Assembly: GCA_026552975.1 (NCBI GenBank)
Contig: JAPMTR010000079.1
Span: forward strand, 1-55,415
From: Candidatus Methanoperedens sp.
GTDB taxonomy: Archaea > Halobacteriota > Methanosarcinia > Methanosarcinales > Methanoperedenaceae
Length of the DNA stretch: 55,415 nt
Reading direction: 5' to 3'
Positions 26,540-34,515 of this stretch are shown piece after piece (the stretch's first letter is position 1; each line of letters begins with the position of its first letter). A model generated the notes under the pieces. That model searched no databases. It was given only the letters and a program-made list of their open reading frames with translations, and was not told the origin of the DNA. Made by a program: the position numbers and the translations under genes.

Positions 26540-26605
26540 TTAATCCCCTCGATACCAATTCTATTTATAAATAATGTTGCCTGTAAACATCCAAAAGAAT
26601 AGACC

Positions 26606-26685
26606 GATAGTTTAAAGTACTTTCTGGTAGAAAAGAGTACTCCCCTATCATCCGTAGGAGACAGTAGTCGAATAACTACGGGAGG
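26606..26685 (+). promoter_or_regulatory. Structured leader of the L1-L10-L12 operon
   Basis: A TATA-like TTTATAAAT lies at about 26565-26573, which would start a leader of about 100 nt. Within it GATAG (26606) pairs with CTATC (26645), enclosing an AGTACT/AGTACT stem extended by TTCT/AGAA. Next, CCGTAG (26652) can pair with CTACGG (26676), or GTAGT (26664) with ACTAC (26675); the two are mutually exclusive. The CTACGG strand runs into the GGAGG ribosome-binding site (26681-26685), so the switch could control L1 translation. L1 autoregulation by binding its own mRNA is known in archaea and bacteria; that this is the site is an inference. Confidence 0.5.
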
Positions 26686-26692
26686 AATTATA

Positions 26693-27334
26693 TTGGAACA
26701 CGAAAAAGTACTTGAATCAGTTAAACAAGCTCTGGAGAAGGCTCCCGAGAGAAAATTTTCAGAAAGTGTTGAAATCGCGATCAACCTTAAGAATCTTGAT
26801 ATGAACCAGCCGACCAACAGACTTGATGAAGAGATCATCCTGCCAAACGGCCTGGGAAGACCCATAAAGATCGCTGTGTTCGCAAAAGGCGATACTGCGC
26901 AAAGAGCAAAGGCCGCAGGCGCTGATTACGTTTTTGATCCTGAAGAAATAAGCGTTCTTGGTGAAGACAAGACACGGGCAAAAAATCTTGCTGAAGAAGT
27001 GAACTTCTTCATAGCAGAATCTGCCTACATGCCTGCAATAGGCAAGACCCTTGGACAGGTACTTGGTCCCAGGGGGAAAATGCCAATACCTCTTACTGCT
27101 GATAAGGATATTGTCCAGGTTATCAACAAGTCCAAGAACTCGATCAAAGTGAGATCCAAGGATAAATTGACATTCCATATTCTAGTAGGTAAGAAGGACA
27201 TGGACCCTGTAAAATTGGCCCAGAACATCGAGGCTATAATAAACCGAATAGAGCACAGGTATGAACGAGGTCTTTATAACGTCAAGTCAGTCTATGTAAA
27301 ATCTACCATGGGACCTGCAGTGAAGGTGATCTGA
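26693..27334 (+). CDS. rpl1: Ribosomal protein uL1
   Basis: The protein has 213 residues, full-length archaeal L1, which binds 23S rRNA at the L1 stalk and usually represses its own operon. It starts at TTG, 7 bases after GGAGG. Family blocks seen: EIAINLKNLDMNQPTNRLDEE, PNGLGRPIKIAVFAKG, GKTLGQVLGPRGKMPIPL and YNVKSVYVKSTMGPAVKV. Confidence 0.97.
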   Translation: MEHEKVLESVKQALEKAPERKFSESVEIAINLKNLDMNQPTNRLDEEIILPNGLGRPIKIAVFAKGDTAQRAKAAGADYVFDPEEISVLGEDKTRAKNLAEEVNFFIAESAYMPAIGKTLGQVLGPRGKMPIPLTADKDIVQVINKSKNSIKVRSKDKLTFHILVGKKDMDPVKLAQNIEAIINRIEHRYERGLYNVKSVYVKSTMGPAVKVI

Positions 27335-27335
27335 A

Positions 27336-28256
27336 ATGTCAACTGAACTCGCACACCACAGTATTCATATACCAAAATGGAAAAAAGACGAAGTTGAGGA
27401 AATAAAGAAAAACATCACATCTTATTCATCGGTAGGTGTTGTTGGAATACGCGGTATTCCTTCAAACCAGTTACAACTGATGCGAAAGAGTCTTCGAGGT
27501 ATTGCTGACCTGAAGCTTTGCAGGAACTCGCTTATTGATCGTGCGCTCAATGAGTCCGCTGCCGATGTTCAGCAAATTAATAAGTATGTGGAAGACCAGA
27601 CCGCATTATTGTTCACGAACGAGAACCCATTCAAGCTACAAAGAATACTCCTGAATGGCAAGACCTCCGCTCCAATAAAAGCCGGAACAGTTTCGCCTAA
27701 GGATATTGTTGTCGAGAAGGGGCCAACAGCTTTCCCACCAGGACCAATTGTCGGAGAATTAACAGCAGCAGGTATTGCGGCAGGTATTGAAGGTGGAAAA
27801 GTCGTTATCCGCCAGACAAAAACTGTAGCAAAGAAAGGCGATGTCGTTGATTCAAAACTTGCATCCATTCTTTCACGACTCGAAATTCATCCAATGGAAT
27901 TGGGTCTTGACCTTCGCGTTGTTTATCAAAACGGCATGATCTATGAATCAAAGATCCTATCGGTCGATGAAACAGTATATAAGAATAATCTAATTCTGGC
28001 AGTCCAGCATGCATTCAATTTGTCAGTCAACTCAGCATATCCGACTAAATTCACGATCAGCACACTGCTTACAAAGGCAGCGTCCCAGTCAAGGAATCTT
28101 GCGATCAATGCTGAAATAGTAATGCCTGAGATCATCGATGTATTACTTGGAAAAGCAAATGCTCAGATGATGTCTATAGCAAAGTTGGCCAATGCGAAAG
28201 ATGCAAACTCGACCAGTACTAAACTAAAGGAAAAACTTGCAGCTGTGCCAAAATAG
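27336..28256 (+). CDS. rpl10: Ribosomal protein uL10 (P0), short C-terminus
   Basis: The protein has 306 residues and is the base of the ribosomal stalk. The rRNA-binding N-domain (about 1-105) has SSVGVVGIRGIPSNQLQLMRKSLRG. The archaeal insert (about 110-185) has GPIVGELTAAGIAAGIEGGKVVIRQ, and L12-binding spine helices follow. The chain ends KLKEKLAAVPK. Archaeal P0 usually continues with an Ala/Glu-rich hinge and a GLGALFG-type tail, like the one that ends L12 here; that tail is missing. Its ATG comes one base after the L1 stop. Confidence 0.95.
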   Translation: MSTELAHHSIHIPKWKKDEVEEIKKNITSYSSVGVVGIRGIPSNQLQLMRKSLRGIADLKLCRNSLIDRALNESAADVQQINKYVEDQTALLFTNENPFKLQRILLNGKTSAPIKAGTVSPKDIVVEKGPTAFPPGPIVGELTAAGIAAGIEGGKVVIRQTKTVAKKGDVVDSKLASILSRLEIHPMELGLDLRVVYQNGMIYESKILSVDETVYKNNLILAVQHAFNLSVNSAYPTKFTISTLLTKAASQSRNLAINAEIVMPEIIDVLLGKANAQMMSIAKLANAKDANSTSTKLKEKLAAVPK

Positions 28257-28269
28257 GAAAGAAGTCTAA

Positions 28270-28344
28270 ATGGTACAAGTTGCAGCAGATCTAAACGAAA
28301 AAAAATATAATGAACGGGCTTTGGCTCGTTATTCGGTTAATTAA
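28270..28344 (+). other. 24-codon open frame and hairpin between L10 and L12
   Basis: An ATG 13 bases after the L10 stop opens a 24-residue frame (VQVAADLNEKKYNERALARY in the middle) ending TAA, 17 bases before the L12 start. The end of this frame contains AACGGGC and GCTCGTT, a 7-bp stem (one G-U) with loop TTTG at 28313-28330. It may be a leader peptide or hairpin tuning the much higher L12 synthesis, or only a spacer. Confidence 0.3.
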
Positions 28345-28361
28345 ATAAATAGGTGATTAAA

Positions 28362-28673
28362 ATGGAATACGTATATGCAGCGCTTTTATTACATAGCGCA
28401 GGACAAAAAGTAACTGAAGAAGGAATAAACGCTGTTGTAAAATCAGCAGGTGTTGAAGTAGATGCAGTAAGGGCAAAGGCTCTAGTTGCAGCCCTTGATG
28501 GCGTCAATATCGAAGAAGCAATCGCAAAGGCAGCATTCGCAGCCCCAGCAGCCGCAGCAGCAGCCCCGGCAGCAGCCGCAGCAGCCACCGCAGATGCTCC
28601 AGTAGTGGATGAGAAAGCCAAAGAAAAGGCTGAAGAAAGTGGTATGGAAGGCCTCGGAGCCTTATTCGGTTAA
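28362..28673 (+). CDS. rpl12: Ribosomal protein P1/L12
   Basis: The protein has 103 residues and forms the flexible stalk that recruits translation factors. It has a helical N-terminal dimerisation domain ([16 protein letters not shown]), an Ala/Pro-rich hinge (about 65-85), a charged segment and the terminal GLGALFG factor-binding tail. I chose the ATG four bases after GGTGAT (28352-28357). An in-frame GTG at 28353 lies inside that ribosome-binding site. Confidence 0.97.
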   Translation: MEYVYAALLLHSAGQKVTEEGINAVVKSAGVEVDAVRAKALVAALDGVNIEEAIAKAAFAAPAAAAAAPAAAAAATADAPVVDEKAKEKAEESGMEGLGALFG

Positions 28674-28710
28674 GAAGAATTCACATTCTTCTTACAATTT
28701 CTTTTTTTTT
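28672..28710 (+). terminator. Hairpin plus T-run ending the L1-L10-L12 operon
   Basis: AAGAAGAAT, loop TCAC and ATTCTTCTT form a perfect 9-bp stem directly at the L12 stop, followed within about ten bases by a long T run. It has the form of an intrinsic terminator; in archaea the T run alone is usually enough. Confidence 0.65.
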
Positions 28711-28774
28711 GCTTATTAATTATTATAAAATTAGTATTATTAGCTCTTTTTATTCACAGATGAAATAAAAAAAA

Positions 28775-29137
28775 TTAACCCGTTTTGCTCAACTTCATGA
28801 TAGCTGCAGCAATATCCCCTTTGGTTTCCTTAAGGGCATTCCGGGCATCGATACTATTTGATTTTGCCTGTTCCATTACAAGTGTTACGTCTTCTTCGGG
28901 TATCGTAACAGGTGCAACTTCACGCATAACATCCTGGGGAGTTCCCATTACCTGATATGTTTTCATCCCCCTGGCATCCATTATACTGACCTGGGCATCC
29001 TTGAAAACAATATCTTTCTGAGGAGTACGGATGATAACTTCTTCCACATTATCTATTTCCTGTACATCTATCCCCATCTGCTTCATCATGGAAGCCATTT
29101 TTCGTGGGTTTATACCCTTACCAAGACCCGGGATCAT
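28775..29137 (-). CDS. nac: Nascent polypeptide-associated complex protein
   Basis: The protein has 120 residues. The archaeal NAC homologue binds nascent chains at the ribosome exit as a homodimer. The N-terminus MIPGLGKGINPRKMASMMKQMGI is typical. The NAC beta-barrel (about 35-80) has VIIRTPQKDIVFKDAQVS, and a C-terminal UBA helix bundle (about 85-120) has VTLVMEQAKSNSIDARNAL. It lies 3 bases after the A-type Fe-S gene. Confidence 0.95.
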   Translation of the reverse strand: MIPGLGKGINPRKMASMMKQMGIDVQEIDNVEEVIIRTPQKDIVFKDAQVSIMDARGMKTYQVMGTPQDVMREVAPVTIPEEDVTLVMEQAKSNSIDARNALKETKGDIAAAIMKLSKTG

Positions 29138-29140
29138 ATC

Positions 29141-29461
29141 TCATCCGCAGGAACTGCAACCTGAACCACATTTTGAAGCGGCCGGGTTATCTATGACAAA
29201 ACCTTTGCCATATTCATTATCGATAAAATCGATCTTGAACTCTTCAATATCTTCCTGGATATCTTTTTTGAAGAAGATCTTTATACCCTGGCTTTCTGAA
29301 ACAGCGTCATCATCTTTTGCTGTATTTTCAAGTGTAAGGCCGTATTGAACTCCGCTACAGCTCATCCCGGCCGCAAAAACGCGTAATCCATGGTCATTTT
29401 TCTTTTCTTTTTCAAGCAATTCTTTCAATTCTGCCGCAGCAGCATCTGTTATTTCTATCAT
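29141..29461 (-). CDS. A-type iron-sulfur carrier (IscA/ErpA family)
   Basis: The protein has 106 residues of the HesB/IscA fold. The first conserved Cys is in FAAGMSCSGVQYGL, and the C-terminal cluster of Cys is in KCGSGCSSCG. Family members carry [2Fe-2S] or [4Fe-4S] clusters to target enzymes. The extra Cys in the tail (four in the last nine residues) exceeds the usual C-x-C. It is followed 3 bases later by nac. Confidence 0.88.
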   Translation of the reverse strand: MIEITDAAAAELKELLEKEKKNDHGLRVFAAGMSCSGVQYGLTLENTAKDDDAVSESQGIKIFFKKDIQEDIEEFKIDFIDNEYGKGFVIDNPAASKCGSGCSSCG

Positions 29462-29511
29462 TTGCTTTCTCCTTTTTTCCTTTATGTTTTGGGTATATAT
29501 AAATGTAATAT

Positions 29512-29877
29512 CTATTTCTTATAAACATCTTCAGGTTCGAATAACTTCTCACCGATCACATCTCCCTCTATCGTCCTGTAGAAACATGATCTATAGCCTG
29601 TATGACAGGCTCCTCCTATCTGTTCGATCTTGAGCAATACGGCATCAGCATCGCAATCTATTAAAATTTCATGAATGATCTGCTCATTTCCTGAGCTTTC
29701 CCCTTTCTTCCAGAGTTTGCGCCTTGATCTGCTCCAGTAGTGTCCTCTTTTTGTTTCAATAGTCTTCTGGAGCGCTTCCTTATCCATGAATGCGACCATG
29801 AGCACTTCACCGGTCTTATGATCCTGGGCTATCGCTGTGATCAATCCATTGTCAAATTTCAGGTCTTTCAAATCCAT
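29512..29877 (-). CDS. hisI: Phosphoribosyl-AMP cyclohydrolase
   Basis: The protein has 121 residues, a stand-alone HisI that opens the adenine ring of PR-AMP in histidine synthesis. Motifs: [38 protein letters not shown], and [21 protein letters not shown] with the zinc and magnesium ligands. It lies in a minus-strand run after the sulfur-carrier gene. Confidence 0.95.
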   Translation of the reverse strand: MDLKDLKFDNGLITAIAQDHKTGEVLMVAFMDKEALQKTIETKRGHYWSRSRRKLWKKGESSGNEQIIHEILIDCDADAVLLKIEQIGGACHTGYRSCFYRTIEGDVIGEKLFEPEDVYKK

Positions 29878-29906
29878 ATAATAAATCCAGCCAAAAGAAA
29901 GAAAAG

Positions 29907-30182
29907 CTATCCACCACTTACGGCAGGAAGGATCGAGATCTCATCAGAATCCTTTACAGGACTGTCCAGACCGCTTAAATGCCTGATGTCCTCACCATTG
30001 ACGTAAAGGTTGACAAAACGCCTTACTTCGCCTTTGTCAAGGATGCGTTTCTCAAAATCAGGCCCAAACTGCTGCACTAATTTTTCCAGTACGGTTTTTA
30101 CAGTCGTATTCCCGACTTCAAGTATCGTTTCGCGTGAATGGGTCACATTACTTAATGCTGAAGAAAATCTTACTTTTACCAT
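29907..30182 (-). CDS. Ubiquitin-like small modifier/sulfur carrier (SAMP/MoaD type)
   Basis: The protein has 91 residues with a beta-grasp fold and C-terminal Gly-Gly (ILPAVSGG). It begins [17 protein letters not shown] and contains [14 protein letters not shown]. Such proteins are adenylated by an E1-like enzyme and then carry sulfur (MoaD/ThiS role) or are conjugated to proteins (SAMP role). I chose ATG 30182, just after GGTGAT; a longer frame from 30269 adds a non-conserved leader overlapping thrC. It follows thrC by 10 bases. Confidence 0.85.
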   Translation of the reverse strand: MVKVRFSSALSNVTHSRETILEVGNTTVKTVLEKLVQQFGPDFEKRILDKGEVRRFVNLYVNGEDIRHLSGLDSPVKDSDEISILPAVSGG

Positions 30183-30192
30183 TTTATCACCT

Positions 30193-31464
30193 TTATGAAT
30201 TAATAATAGGAGCAACTTGTTGTTTATGAATATCCAACTTAGGCGCTGACAGGCGTTCAAATTCGCCAAGCATGGGTTTTATGACCGGCGGGCGCTGCAG
30301 TGACTTAAGGAGCGTATCCTGTGCTTTAAGACCATTTCCGGTCACATAGACCACAACACGTTCATCATGCTGGATATGTCCGCTTTCCACCAGCTTTTTC
30401 AAACCTGCGACAGTTGTGCCGCCTGCTGGTTCTGTGAATATGCCTTCTGTCCTTGCAAGAAGATGTATCGCTTCAATGATCTCAGTATCTGTAGGTGTTG
30501 CTGCAAATCCACCCGAATCAAGGATCGTCTTCTTTGCATAATAACCGTCTGCGGGATTACCTATTGCAAGGCTGTGAGCCACGGTCTCAAAGTTCCTGAC
30601 CGGGATAACTTCACCGTTTTTCTGCACTGCGCTGGATATTGGTGAACAATTAAGGGGCTGGGAACCAGATATCTTTACATTTGAAATATCCACGAGCCCA
30701 ACTTGTTCCAATTCATTGAATCCGCGTGATATTGCGCATAGTAGCGCTCCGCTTGCCATCGGAGCCACAATGTGATCCGGAGTCTGCCAGTTCAACTGTT
30801 CGGCAGTCTCATACGCCAGGGTTTTTGAGCCTTCCGTATAATACGGCCTGATATTAATATTCACAAAAGCCCAATCGGGATGTGAATCGGCCACCTCGCT
30901 TGCAAGCCTGTTCGCATCATCGTATGTTCCTTCAACAGCAATGACATTTGGTCCATAGACAAGCATCTGGACGATCTTTCCAAGTTCGATCGTGGCAGGA
31001 ATGAATATATATGCTGGAAGCCCGGCCTTTGCGGCGTGGGCGCCAACGGCTGCTGCAAGGTTGCCTGTGCTTGCGCATCCAACGGCTTTGACATTGAATT
31101 CGATCGCTTTTGAAATTGCAACAGAGGTGACCCTGTCTTTAAAAGAATTCGTAGGATTTACGGACTCATCAAGAATATAAAGTTGATCCAGCCCAAGAGC
31201 AGCACCGAGACGCTGCGCATGGTGAAGTTTATTAAAACCAGCACCAAGGTCAATACGCTTTTCTGACTCAAGTGGCAGAAGGTCTGCATATCTCCATATG
31301 GATTTTGGACCAGCTTCAATTTTTTTCTTGTCTATTTGATCCGAAATGACATCCCAATCGTAATTGACCTCAAGAGGGCCGAAACACTCATAACATGTAT
31401 TCTGGATAATGGCAGGGTACTGGGCTCCGCATTCCCTGCATTTTAATCCGATAACTCGACTCAT
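30193..31464 (-). CDS. thrC: Threonine synthase
   Basis: The protein has 423 residues and is PLP-dependent, converting O-phosphohomoserine to threonine. An N-terminal zinc-ribbon-like segment has CRECGAQYP and CYECFGPLEV. The PLP Lys lies in NPTNSFKDRVTSVA, and substrate-phosphate loops include GCASTGNLAAAVGAHAAKAG. The start at 31464 follows GGTGA by five bases; a GTG at 31473 overlaps that ribosome-binding site. It leads an operon with the ubiquitin-like carrier. Confidence 0.93.
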   Translation of the reverse strand: MSRVIGLKCRECGAQYPAIIQNTCYECFGPLEVNYDWDVISDQIDKKKIEAGPKSIWRYADLLPLESEKRIDLGAGFNKLHHAQRLGAALGLDQLYILDESVNPTNSFKDRVTSVAISKAIEFNVKAVGCASTGNLAAAVGAHAAKAGLPAYIFIPATIELGKIVQMLVYGPNVIAVEGTYDDANRLASEVADSHPDWAFVNINIRPYYTEGSKTLAYETAEQLNWQTPDHIVAPMASGALLCAISRGFNELEQVGLVDISNVKISGSQPLNCSPISSAVQKNGEVIPVRNFETVAHSLAIGNPADGYYAKKTILDSGGFAATPTDTEIIEAIHLLARTEGIFTEPAGGTTVAGLKKLVESGHIQHDERVVVYVTGNGLKAQDTLLKSLQRPPVIKPMLGEFERLSAPKLDIHKQQVAPIINS

Positions 31465-31625
31465 TAACTTCACCGCAGCATACTACAACATTACCATATA
31501 TAATATTTTCTATGTGAATTGATAACTATGGGTAATAATATAGTCCGGATATGGTAAAACACGGCTGTTTGAATTGAAGGAGGAAAACACAGGGCTGGTT
31601 ATGAATTACTTTTCATGCCATTCTT

Positions 31626-32117
31626 TCAATCAACATCAGGCTTGTCTTTTGTCTCAATTCCGCTTCTTACTTCAACAGCTGTCCCTTTCTTGAATGCCTG
31701 CATCTCAAGAGCGCAAAGCACTGTTTTTCCCGTCGCAAGCAGCCGGTCGTTCTCATCCACCACAAGAACCTCCTGCCCGGAACGTATCTGAGGATCAACA
31801 GCTATAACATGACGCGAAAAAGCGGTCTTTCCCTTTGCAACAAAGGGCGCTGCGTCGCTATTTACAACTACCCTGTGTCCGGGATATTTGAAATATCCAT
31901 GTATTTTGCCCGCTCCTTTAATGCTCAGGGTCAACATGCCGTCATTAGCCCTGACTGTCGCTATTCGCTCATTATCGAGCAGTATCTGGCGTATCCTTTT
32001 TGTCGTTGAGAACTTGAATTCCACATTATCAGGAAAGAGGATATTACCAGCGCCTTGACCGAACTGGTAATCAGCTATTGTTCGGACGCGTTTTAAATGG
32101 GAGAGTGGTTGTACCAT
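31626..32117 (-). CDS. PUA-domain protein (archaeosine TGT C-terminal-like)
   Basis: The protein has 163 residues. The N-terminal part (about 1-75, with RTIADYQFGQGAGNILFPDN) resembles the C2 domain preceding PUA in archaeal tRNA-guanine transglycosylase. The PUA domain (about 80-150) has RVVVNSDAAPFVAKGKTAFS and LLATGKTVL. No catalytic domain is present, so it likely binds RNA in the way that the C-terminal half of TgtA/ArcS does. It is divergent from nnr. Confidence 0.75.
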   Translation of the reverse strand: MVQPLSHLKRVRTIADYQFGQGAGNILFPDNVEFKFSTTKRIRQILLDNERIATVRANDGMLTLSIKGAGKIHGYFKYPGHRVVVNSDAAPFVAKGKTAFSRHVIAVDPQIRSGQEVLVVDENDRLLATGKTVLCALEMQAFKKGTAVEVRSGIETKDKPDVD

Positions 32118-32272
32118 GATTAATTTCTCTTAGGTCGATGAACACTTATCAATATTGTCAATATCCGATAATGTTTCAAGTACAGGTTTATGTGAAAAAT
32201 TAAAAATCAATAAAGAATCGATGAAAATAGCTTTTAATTAATTATAAGGTTTCATGTGCGAATTACAAATGT

Positions 32273-33730
32273 ATGCAAACAATCACCTCATCCCGGATGG
32301 CGGCCATTGATGCCAATTGCGACTACCTCGGGATAAATCGCCTTGTTCTCATGGAAAATGCGGGCGCAGCCGTGGCACGAGCTGTTAAGGAAAGGATAAG
32401 CACAGGCAAAGTCGTGATCATTGCTGGAAAAGGAAATAACGGGGGGGATGCCTTCGTCGCAGCAAGACATTTGAGCAGGTATGATGAAAAAGTCTTATTA
32501 TTGGGGCGAAAAGAAGAGATAAAAACCCCCGAAGCACTTACGAACTGGAATGCACTGGAAAAAAGTTCTATTTCATTGACTCAGGTTCGAGATTCAAAAA
32601 CATTTGATCGCACATTGATAGAAGATACAGACATAATAATCGATGGTATATTCGGAACTGGCGTTCACGGGTTGATCCATGAACCTGAATCAACTGCAAT
32701 CGACCTTATAAATAAATCGGGCGCTTTTGTGATATCTATTGACGTTCCATCCGGTCTTGATCCCGATGGGGGGAAATTTGCCAAATCGGTAAAAGCAAAT
32801 CTTACGCTGACATTTCATAAAATGAAAGTTGGCCTTATGACCCCCCATTCAGGAGAATGTGCCGGGGAAATCAGGGTCATAGATATCGGCATCCCTCATG
32901 ATGCTGAATTCTACGTGGGTCCCGGGGACATTCAGCCTTTCTTAAAAAGACCAGCAACAAGCCATAAAGGCAATTCTGGAAGAGTACTTATCATAGGTGG
33001 TGGACCGTATTCAGGTGCTCCTGCGCTGGCTGCACTTGGAGCGCTTCGAGGTGGTGCTGATATCGTAACAGTTGCCGCCCCCAGAAGTGTTTCAGACATC
33101 ATTGCCTCGTTCTCCCCTAATCTAATCGTTCGTCCCCTGACAGGTGATATTTTATCAGGGGAGGATATTTCGATCATATCCCGGCTTATTTCCAGTCATG
33201 ATGTCGTTGTAATGGGGATGGGACTTGGAACTGAAGATAAGACTCTGCGTACAATCGAAAAGATCGTTCCTCTATGTAAGAGAATAGTCATTGATGCGGA
33301 TGCACTCTCACCGCGACTGGTTTCCCTTTTTAATAAAAACATGATCATAACACCCCATGCAGGTGAAATGAGGCGGTTGTCCGGCCTGGATGTCCCCCAT
33401 GATATCAATGAGAGGGTGAAAATGATTAAGGATTTTGCAGATACTCATAAGGTCACAGTTCTGTTAAAAGGGGCAGTTGATATCATTTCAGATGGTCTGG
33501 ATGTCCGCGCCAACAGGACTGGAAATCCCGGGATGACTGTGGGAGGAACAGGTGATGTTCTCGCAGGCCTCACTGGTGCTCTTTTTGCCAGGTGTGATTC
33601 TCCCCTTGAAGCGGCTGCAAGTAGCGCTTTTATAAATGGGGCAGCGGGTGACCTTGCTTTCCAGGAATTTGGATATGGTCTTCTTGCTACCGATGTTATT
33701 GATCTTATTCCTGCGGTGATGAGATCATGA
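32273..33730 (+). CDS. nnr: Bifunctional NAD(P)HX epimerase/dehydratase
   Basis: The protein has 485 residues and repairs hydrated NADH/NADPH. The N-terminal YjeF epimerase domain (about 1-210) has IIAGKGNNGGDAFVAARHL and SIDVPSGLDPDGG. The C-terminal ADP-dependent dehydratase domain (about 220-485) has GNSGRVLIIGGGPYSGAPALAA and the ribokinase-like GNPGMTVGGTGDVLAGL. The stop overlaps moaC by 4 bases (ATGA at 33727-33730). Confidence 0.94.
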   Translation: MQTITSSRMAAIDANCDYLGINRLVLMENAGAAVARAVKERISTGKVVIIAGKGNNGGDAFVAARHLSRYDEKVLLLGRKEEIKTPEALTNWNALEKSSISLTQVRDSKTFDRTLIEDTDIIIDGIFGTGVHGLIHEPESTAIDLINKSGAFVISIDVPSGLDPDGGKFAKSVKANLTLTFHKMKVGLMTPHSGECAGEIRVIDIGIPHDAEFYVGPGDIQPFLKRPATSHKGNSGRVLIIGGGPYSGAPALAALGALRGGADIVTVAAPRSVSDIIASFSPNLIVRPLTGDILSGEDISIISRLISSHDVVVMGMGLGTEDKTLRTIEKIVPLCKRIVIDADALSPRLVSLFNKNMIITPHAGEMRRLSGLDVPHDINERVKMIKDFADTHKVTVLLKGAVDIISDGLDVRANRTGNPGMTVGGTGDVLAGLTGALFARCDSPLEAAASSAFINGAAGDLAFQEFGYGLLATDVIDLIPAVMRS

Positions 33731-34194
33731 AGTTTTCTCATATTGAAGGAGAGAAAGCAAGAATGGTCGATATCAGCGAAAAGAAAGAAGTATCAAGAAG
33801 AGCGATATCTTCAGGAGAGATACAATTAAAGCCAAAAACCATCGAAGCCATAAGAAACAAACAAATTATCAAGGGTTCGGTACTCGAAACCGCGAGGATC
33901 GCTTCAATTATAGCAATAAAAAATACATCTTCTGTGATACCAATGTGTCATCAGATCACGATAACTGGTATCGACGTGCAATTTGACATTGGATATGATA
34001 ACGTAAAAGTGACAGTCGATGTTAGAACGATAGGAAAAACAGGAGTTGAAATGGAAGCTCTTCACGGGGCCAGCGTTGCGCTTCTTACGATATGGGATAT
34101 GGTAAAATCCGTGGAAAAAGATGATACCGGCAATTATCCATCTACTGCAATAAGAAATATAAAAGTCATTGAAAAGATCAAAGAACAAAAGTAA
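33727..34194 (+). CDS. moaC: Cyclic pyranopterin monophosphate synthase
   Basis: The protein has 155 residues and forms cPMP in molybdopterin (Mo/W cofactor) synthesis. It starts FSHIEGEKARMVDISEK. The active-site blocks are IPMCHQITITGIDV and EMEALHGASVALLTIWDMVK, with the catalytic KSVEKDD segment after it. It is translationally coupled to nnr. The AATATAAAAG near its 3' end (about 34157-34166) could be the TATA box of the downstream repeat element. Confidence 0.95.
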   Translation: MKFSHIEGEKARMVDISEKKEVSRRAISSGEIQLKPKTIEAIRNKQIIKGSVLETARIASIIAIKNTSSVIPMCHQITITGIDVQFDIGYDNVKVTVDVRTIGKTGVEMEALHGASVALLTIWDMVKSVEKDDTGNYPSTAIRNIKVIEKIKEQK

Positions 34195-34205
34195 ATAATG
34201 CAGGC

Positions 34206-34266
34206 CAGGCGCCTAAAAAAACGATGGGTCGAAGGAGACTGAGGGTACTAAAGGCTTAGGCGCCTG
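34206..34266 (+). ncRNA. Novel stem-loop element, copy 1
   Basis: CAGGCGCCTAA (34206-34216) and TTAGGCGCCTG (34256-34266) are perfect inverted complements enclosing a loop of 39 nt. The loop holds CGATGGGTCGAAGGAGACTG and then AGGGTACTAAAGGC. The loop core is identical in copy 2, while the flanks differ. Copy 2 adds a T on the 5' side and an A on the 3' side, which extends the stem by one pair. A paired insertion like this suggests selection on the folded form. Inside the loop GGTC and GACT could form a 4-bp stem with loop GAAGGA. RNA on the plus strand is assumed; the strand is not proven. Confidence 0.5.
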
Positions 34267-34297
34267 ATCCTACAACATTATTAATCATGATTCTAAT

Positions 34298-34357
34298 AGT
34301 ATTTAATATTAACTGTTATATTTTACAAAAAAAATAATAATGCTTATCATAATCATA
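34298..34357. repeat. AT-rich tail of repeat unit 1
   Basis: This block (AGTATTTAATATTAACTGTT, then ATATTTTACAAAAAAAATAA) follows copy 1 after a partly conserved linker (CTACA, CATTA, AATCATG). It matches the tail of unit 2 and the lone copy at 4882-4941. It has long A runs and a TTATATTTTA that could be a TATA box or, on the other strand, a T-rich terminator. Confidence 0.6.
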
Positions 34358-34421
34358 AAAAAGCTAATGGGTGCAGAGTTATCTTAAATATAAAGAAAAT
34401 ATTTAAAAATGGTGTAGTTAT

Positions 34422-34484
34422 CAGGCGCCTAATAAAAACGATGGGTCGAAGGAGACTGAGGGTACTAAAGGCATTAGGCGCCTG
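34422..34484 (+). ncRNA. Novel stem-loop element, copy 2
   Basis: CAGGCGCCTAAT pairs perfectly with ATTAGGCGCCTG (12 bp), with the same loop core as copy 1. A TATA-like AATATTTAAAAA lies at about 34399-34410, roughly 20-25 bases upstream. That is the right distance for an archaeal promoter starting transcription at or just inside the stem. The GGCGCC core is strongly G+C-rich against a very A+T-rich surrounding, as for stable RNAs. Confidence 0.5.
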
Positions 34485-34515
34485 ATTCTACAGCATTACC
34501 AATCATGTTTCTATT

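Noticed and set aside
34206-34484. Repeats considered as a CRISPR array
   Set aside because: Only two copies, each with a long interior loop and a 155-base separation, no spacer-sized regular spacing and no cas genes nearby.
34206-34484. Repeats considered as Moco, fluoride or cobalamin riboswitches
   Set aside because: They lie downstream of moaC and before the end of a convergent gene, and lack the conserved words of those classes.
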